A stretch of 64,000 bases of DNA from Streptomyces niger (lineage in GTDB: Bacteria > Actinomycetota > Actinomycetes > Streptomycetales > Streptomycetaceae). Numbering within the stretch: position 1 is the first letter of the stretch; each line of letters opens with the position of its first letter. The stretch is from contig NZ_JOFQ01000001.1 of the NCBI RefSeq assembly GCF_000718305.1, positions 186,001 to 250,000 of the forward strand, given 5' to 3'. The notes below the pieces were generated by a model, which was not told the origin of the DNA, ran no database searches, and saw only the letters and a program-made list of their open reading frames with translations. Of this stretch, positions 60,299 through 64,000 are shown piece by piece. A program made the translations under genes and the position numbers.

Positions 60299-60964
60299 CT
60301 ACTCGGCGGCCGCGGAGGCCGCCGGCTGCTCCTGCTTCCCCTGCTGCTCCTCATGGGCCGCGGCGGCCTTGGCCGCCCGGCGCTTCATGACGACCAGGGA
60401 GCCGAGGCCGAAGAGGACCGCGGCGACCAGGCCCAGCCACGAGAAGCGCTTCAACCAGGGCTCGGCGACGATGCCGACGCTGTAGATCAGGGCGGTGGTG
60501 CCGCCGGCCCAGACGACGCCGCCCAGCACGTTGGCGATCAGGAACTTCCAGTACGGCATCCGCAGCACGCCCGACAGCGGGCCGGCGAAGATCCGCAGCA
60601 GCGCGATGAAGCGGCCGAAGAACACCGCCCACATGCCCCACTTGGCGAACTTCTCCTCGGCCATCGCGACGTGCTCGGGCCCGAAGTGGCGCGGGAACTT
60701 CCGCCCGGCCCAGTCCAGCAGCGGCTGGCCGCCCTTGCGGCCGATGAGGTAGCCGATGGAGTCACCGACGATGGCGCCGACCGTCGCGCACGCGCCCAGC
60801 ACGAAGGGGTTGATGTGGTCCTGCGTGGCGGCCAGCAGCGACGCGCTGACGAGCACGATCTCGCCCGGCAGCGGAATGCCCAGGCTCTCCAGCCCGATGA
60901 CAACCCCCACCAGGAGATAGACGCTCACCGCGGGTACGGACTCGAGCCACTCCTGGACGTGCAA
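60299..60964 (-). CDS. DedA family membrane protein
   Basis: The 221-residue protein is a DedA family member, with hydrophobic segments around residues 12-36, 48-70, 135-160 and 175-195. The motifs GDSIGYLIGRKGGQPLL and FFGRFIALLRIFAGPLSGVLRM are family hallmarks. DedA proteins transport or scramble undecaprenyl phosphate and other phospholipids. The start is TTG at 60964 with GGAGG upstream. A soluble Ala-rich tail of about 25 residues ends the protein. Confidence 0.92.
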   Translation of the reverse strand: MHVQEWLESVPAVSVYLLVGVVIGLESLGIPLPGEIVLVSASLLAATQDHINPFVLGACATVGAIVGDSIGYLIGRKGGQPLLDWAGRKFPRHFGPEHVAMAEEKFAKWGMWAVFFGRFIALLRIFAGPLSGVLRMPYWKFLIANVLGGVVWAGGTTALIYSVGIVAEPWLKRFSWLGLVAAVLFGLGSLVVMKRRAAKAAAAHEEQQGKQEQPAASAAAE

Positions 60965-61496
60965 CGCGCCGTTCCTCCACCTCGTATCGGGCCCACCGTG
61001 CGGGCCGCCCCCTGACGCGCGGTACCGCGCGTCCGGGAAGCGTACTAGATCTGCTGGTCACGGCCGCCGTCGTCGCACACGGCGCGCGACAGCCGGTCAG
61101 CCGTTCCCTCTTCAGGAAGTGGGACGCGAGCCAGAGCCCATCAGTTGCCCGCGACCTCGACCGAATCGCGCGGGACCACGGTCGTATGGACGAGGCCGCG
61201 GCGTACGTACCGAGCGCTGCCGTATCTCCGCCGTAGGGGCACCGCCCGCTGAACAGGGGATTCTCGGTACTGCTGACGGAACTGCTGTTCGGTGTCGCCG
61301 GGCGGCTCCGCCCCGGCTCGTGACCGAAGGCAGGCCCCCGAGGGGAACCGCATGGCAATAAGCGGCACCGGCCCGTCCGGAACCAGCGATCCGCTGGCGT
61401 CGGTCCGCGCGCTCGGGCCGCGGCAGCGCAAAGCGACGTTGGACACCTTTTCGGGTGCGCTGCAAAATCGGCGAAAAAACCACCCGAGGAGAGGTC
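60965..61496. other. Intergenic region upstream of the amidase pair
   Basis: These 530 bases hold no convincing gene; the open frames are irregular in codon use. TTGGAC (61439-61444) with CAAAAT at 61463-61468 (18-base spacing) is a possible promoter, and GAGGAGAGG precedes the amidase start. Confidence 0.5.
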
Positions 61497-62132
61497 ATGC
61501 CAAAAGGCCCGCAGCGTTATCCCGGCGCATCCACCCGGCATTGGTTTCAAAACAAATTTCCCGGAAATGTCCAGCAGGTCAATACGATCGTGCTGCACAC
61601 CACAGAGGGCACCGCGGTACCGTCGTACGCCGGCGGATCGCAGGCCCCGAATTTCACGCTCCTACCGGATCCGCGCAGCAAGCGGATCGTCGCCTACCAG
61701 CACTTCGATTTCGATCGCTCCAGTCGGGCGCTCGCCAACAAACCCGGTGGCGTACAGACGAACACCCTCAACGTCACACAGGTGGAACTGGTGGGCACCT
61801 GCGACCCCTCGACGCACGACAAGTGGACCGAAGCGAACCGAGCACACGTCTTCTGGCCGCAAGCCCCCGGCTGGGCGCTGGAAGGCCTGGTGGAACTGCT
61901 CGTGTGGGCCCACCGGGAGCACGGCGTCCCGCTGACGGGGCCGAATTCCTGGAAGCCCTACCCCGCTTCCTACGGCGCCACCAGCACCCGCATGTCGGCC
62001 TCGCAGTGGAACGGTTTCCGTGGCATCTGCGGCCATCAGCACGTACCCGAGAACGATCACGGCGACCCCGGCTCCCTGGACTTCCGGCGCGTGCTGGAGC
62101 TGGCCAAGAAAAAGTTCGGGAGCAACTCGTGA
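61497..62132 (+). CDS. N-acetylmuramoyl-L-alanine amidase-like protein, no signal peptide
   Basis: The 211-residue protein belongs to the PGRP/amidase-2 type fold. VNTIVLHTTEGTAVPSYAGG holds a metal-binding His, and GHQHVPENDHGDPG holds the second His and a later Asp region. It would cut the bond between muramic acid and the peptide. It starts MPKGPQRYPGAST with no signal peptide, as in phage endolysins. The ATG is preceded by GAGGAGAGG. It overlaps the next gene by 4 bp. Confidence 0.8.
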   Translation: MPKGPQRYPGASTRHWFQNKFPGNVQQVNTIVLHTTEGTAVPSYAGGSQAPNFTLLPDPRSKRIVAYQHFDFDRSSRALANKPGGVQTNTLNVTQVELVGTCDPSTHDKWTEANRAHVFWPQAPGWALEGLVELLVWAHREHGVPLTGPNSWKPYPASYGATSTRMSASQWNGFRGICGHQHVPENDHGDPGSLDFRRVLELAKKKFGSNS

Positions 62133-62851
62133 CCGCCCCGGAGAACGTCGCAACCAGAGTCGTTCAGGAATGCTTGGTGAGCGAATTCCCGGACGCCGGC
62201 TACGGAGCCGAGTACGGCAAGTTCTGGGGACCGGGAACGCGGAAGGTCTACGGTCGCTGGCAACGGGGGCTGGGCCTCTCCGGCGCCGACGCCGACGGCG
62301 TACCCGGGAAATTCTCGCTGACCGAGCTGGCCAAGAAGCACGGGATGGAAATTCGCGGCAGGTTCGCCGAGGACTGTGTCGACCCGATCCACACCGGCCA
62401 GATCGATTTCTCCGGACGCGGCGCGTGGCCCGCCGGCCGCGCCGCGTGCGAGAAGCACATCCGCAAGGCGCTGGACATCATGGGCCTGCCCGAGCGGTAC
62501 TGGCTGCCGGGGCTGTTGACGATCGCCTCGCGCGAGAGCGCGTACAACGCCTCGAAGCACCAGATCAACACCCATGACGACAACGCCAGGAACGTCCCCG
62601 ATCTGTTCGGCGGGCGGAACGCGCCGGACGGCTTCAAGGGCATGTGTTCACGCGGCATGCTGCAGACCGTTCCGCAGACCTTCGCGCGGTTCCACGCCAC
62701 GGGAACCAGTCGGAAGATCTACGATCCCGTGTCCTCGGCAGCCGCCGCGAACAACTACATCATGTCCCGTTACAAGGTGGCGCGGGACGGCCACGACCTC
62801 GCCGCGAAGGTGCGGCAGGCCGATCCGAACCGGCGCGGCGGAGGCTACTGA
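62129..62851 (+). CDS. Transglycosylase-like (SLT) protein, no signal peptide
   Basis: The 240-residue product has an N-terminal peptidoglycan-binding-like repeat (WGPGTRKVYGRWQRGLGLSG, residues about 30-50) and an SLT-like domain with catalytic glutamate in LLTIASRESAYNASKHQ. Such domains cut glycan strands or occur in phage tail proteins. The GTG at 62129 overlaps the amidase stop (GTGA). No secretion signal is seen. The two products together target both glycan and peptide sides of peptidoglycan. Confidence 0.75.
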   Translation: MTAPENVATRVVQECLVSEFPDAGYGAEYGKFWGPGTRKVYGRWQRGLGLSGADADGVPGKFSLTELAKKHGMEIRGRFAEDCVDPIHTGQIDFSGRGAWPAGRAACEKHIRKALDIMGLPERYWLPGLLTIASRESAYNASKHQINTHDDNARNVPDLFGGRNAPDGFKGMCSRGMLQTVPQTFARFHATGTSRKIYDPVSSAAAANNYIMSRYKVARDGHDLAAKVRQADPNRRGGGY

Positions 62852-62932
62852 CCTCAGTACGGTGCAGACTGTCGAGGCCGGTAGCGGGCCCCGGCCGTGG
62901 CGACGACGACGCCGGCCGGGGAGCGCACGCTG

Positions 62933-62986
62933 TTTCCTGCACCCTCAGCTGTTCAACCGTTTCCTGCACCTTCAGCTGTTCAACCG
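62933..62986. repeat. 27-bp tandem duplication
   Basis: Two adjacent 27-base copies (62933-62959 and 62960-62986) differ at one base. On the minus strand each carries an in-frame TGA, so the end of the thioesterase-like gene is duplicated with its stop. Recent replication slippage is the likely cause. Confidence 0.9.
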
Positions 62987-63424
62987 CAGCGTCCAGACAA
63001 CCGTCATCTCACCCGTGACGGCCTCGTCCTCGCGCTGAATGGCGATGCTCACCGGAAATTCCGGCCGCCCGCCCGCGTCGAGCTCGGCGACGACCTCGGC
63101 CACCGGGCGGCCGAGGGTCGCCGTGGCGGTCACGGGCCCCTTGGCCACCTTCTTGTAGTCGATCTCGGCGCGCACCGCGAGCGGCACCGCACGCGAGAGC
63201 TGATCACCGAAGGCCTTGAGCACGATGGCACCGCTGGCCGACTCGGCCAGCGTGAACATGGCGCCCGCGTGGGGACCGCCGATGTGATTGTGGAAGTCCG
63301 ACTGGTCCGGCAAACGGAGCACCGCACGCTCCGAGGTGACCTCGATGAACTCCAGATTCAGGGTCCGCACCATCGGGACCGCGGCGGCCAGCATTTCACC
63401 CATCGAGGCGCTCTCAACTGTCAT
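62972..63424 (-). CDS. DUF4442/PaaI-type hotdog thioesterase-like protein
   Basis: The 150-residue protein has the hotdog fold of DUF4442/PaaI-like thioesterases. HNHIGGPHAGAMFTLAESASG is the central helix region with the N-H-H pattern, followed by beta strands. It likely hydrolyses acyl-CoA thioesters. The ATG at 63424 is the start, and the stop sits inside a 27-bp tandem duplication. Confidence 0.88.
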   Translation of the reverse strand: MTVESASMGEMLAAAVPMVRTLNLEFIEVTSERAVLRLPDQSDFHNHIGGPHAGAMFTLAESASGAIVLKAFGDQLSRAVPLAVRAEIDYKKVAKGPVTATATLGRPVAEVVAELDAGGRPEFPVSIAIQREDEAVTGEMTVVWTLRLNS

Positions 63425-63634
63425 GCGGATGATGTTACTGCTGAGTAGATCAACTGGCCACCACTCGCCCGCGAGGCGCCCCCAAGTGGCGAGCGGCGCG
63501 GTCGGCCGGCGACACCGCGGCGCGGTGCCGAAGTCACCCGAAGCGCCACGAAGCGCATGCGAAAGTCAGAGTTCTGTCACGCTCACCGGGGCAGCTGTGA
63601 CACCTCCCACCTCGGCCCTTTATCGTTAGCGCCC

Positions 63635-64000
63635 ATGTGGCCAGGACAGCAGCCGCCCGGGGGCGAGCAGAACCCGCAGGGGCAGAACCCGCAGGGACCG
63701 ACCCCTCAGGGGCACAACCCTTATCAGCAGCCGGGGTACCAACAGCCGAATCCGTACCAGCAGCAGGGTTATCAGCAGCCGGGTTACCAGCAGCCCAACC
63801 CCTACCAGCAGCACCCGACGCAGCCGCAGTGGCAGGGGCCGGGCGGGCCGCAGCCGCCCAAGAACAACGGCAGCAACGAGAAGAAGACCACCGTGACGAT
63901 CGCCATCGTCGCGGCGGTAGCGGTCGTGGCGGCCGCCGTGGTCACCGGCGTCGTCGTCCTCCAGGGCGGCGAGAAGAAGCCCGTCGCCCATGGCAACACC
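63635..64000 (+). CDS. Gln/Pro-rich membrane protein, cut by window edge
   Basis: The first 122 codons are present. Residues 1-70 are Gln, Pro, Asn, Tyr and Gly repeats (QQPGYQQPNPYQQ type), a disordered cytoplasmic tail; residues about 90-112 are a hydrophobic transmembrane segment (TIAIVAAVAVVAAAVVTGVVVL), then the extracellular part begins. This is a common Streptomyces architecture for secreted or sensing proteins. The rest is outside the window. Confidence 0.8.
   Translation, partial: MWPGQQPPGGEQNPQGQNPQGPTPQGHNPYQQPGYQQPNPYQQQGYQQPGYQQPNPYQQHPTQPQWQGPGGPQPPKNNGSNEKKTTVTIAIVAAVAVVAAAVVTGVVVLQGGEKKPVAHGNT

Noticed and set aside
61141..61446. 101-residue minus-strand frame upstream of the amidase
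   Set aside because: Irregular codon use and no conserved motif.

Overview
The window is typical Streptomyces-type chromosome: very high GC, strong third-position G/C bias, GTG and TTG starts, ATGA/GTGA stop-start overlaps, and actinobacterial families such as narGHJI, SbcCD, a Ser/Thr kinase, an F420-type PPOX protein, DUF6328, and many Lrp, TetR, ROK and XRE regulators. I saw no rRNA, tRNA, CRISPR array, IS element or integrase. The species cannot be fixed from sequence alone.

Layout. 1-7053: a left-edge fragment, two CatB/Vat-type hexapeptide acetyltransferases, an amino-acid permease, a DUF885 metallohydrolase, a truncated R2K ATP-grasp fused to a GNAT domain, and an Lrp regulator. 7075-14776: sbcCD, a membrane Ser/Thr kinase, a GlcD-like FAD oxidase and a small protein. 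14811-20054: acyl-CoA dehydrogenase and a giant indolepyruvate:ferredoxin oxidoreductase, overlapping by 4 bp, with a divergent Lrp gene. 20079-23321: a PEN-repeat/heptad-repeat protein, an Orn/Lys/Arg decarboxylase and a two-domain VOC protein. 23520-32182: a complete peptide ABC importer, a divergent ROK regulator behind a perfect palindrome, and an M81 peptidase; together these look like an uptake and hydrolysis unit for peptides. 32229-38156: small proteins, a YigZ protein, a ferritin-like diiron protein, a TetR-P450 pair with a 27-bp operator, an SDR and a CoA-binding protein.

38249-46304 is the most accessory part. A 44-residue Pro/Asp-rich peptide gene with a strong Shine-Dalgarno sequence overlaps a protein-isoaspartate-type methyltransferase gene, which looks like a stand-alone RiPP pair. 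Two secreted glycosidases then sit behind a consensus promoter overlapped by a LacI-type operator and end in a long terminator stem. Small unrecognised genes of lower GC follow.

46484-53230 is narIJHG (membrane nitrate reductase, no narK beside it). 53231-64000 holds small charged proteins, a GNAT, a PobA-like hydroxylase, an XRE-cupin/YbaK pair, another hexapeptide acyltransferase, a PPOX protein, a gamma-carbonic anhydrase-like protein, DedA, a GTGA-coupled amidase plus transglycosylase pair resembling a phage lysis module, a DUF4442 thioesterase-like gene, and the start of a Gln/Pro-rich membrane protein cut by the window edge.

Best candidates for undescribed biology: the peptide/methyltransferase pair (38249-39513), the signal-less wall-hydrolase pair (61497-62851), the degenerate ATP-grasp/GNAT fusion (4606-5766), and the small low-GC gene pair (45063-45677).
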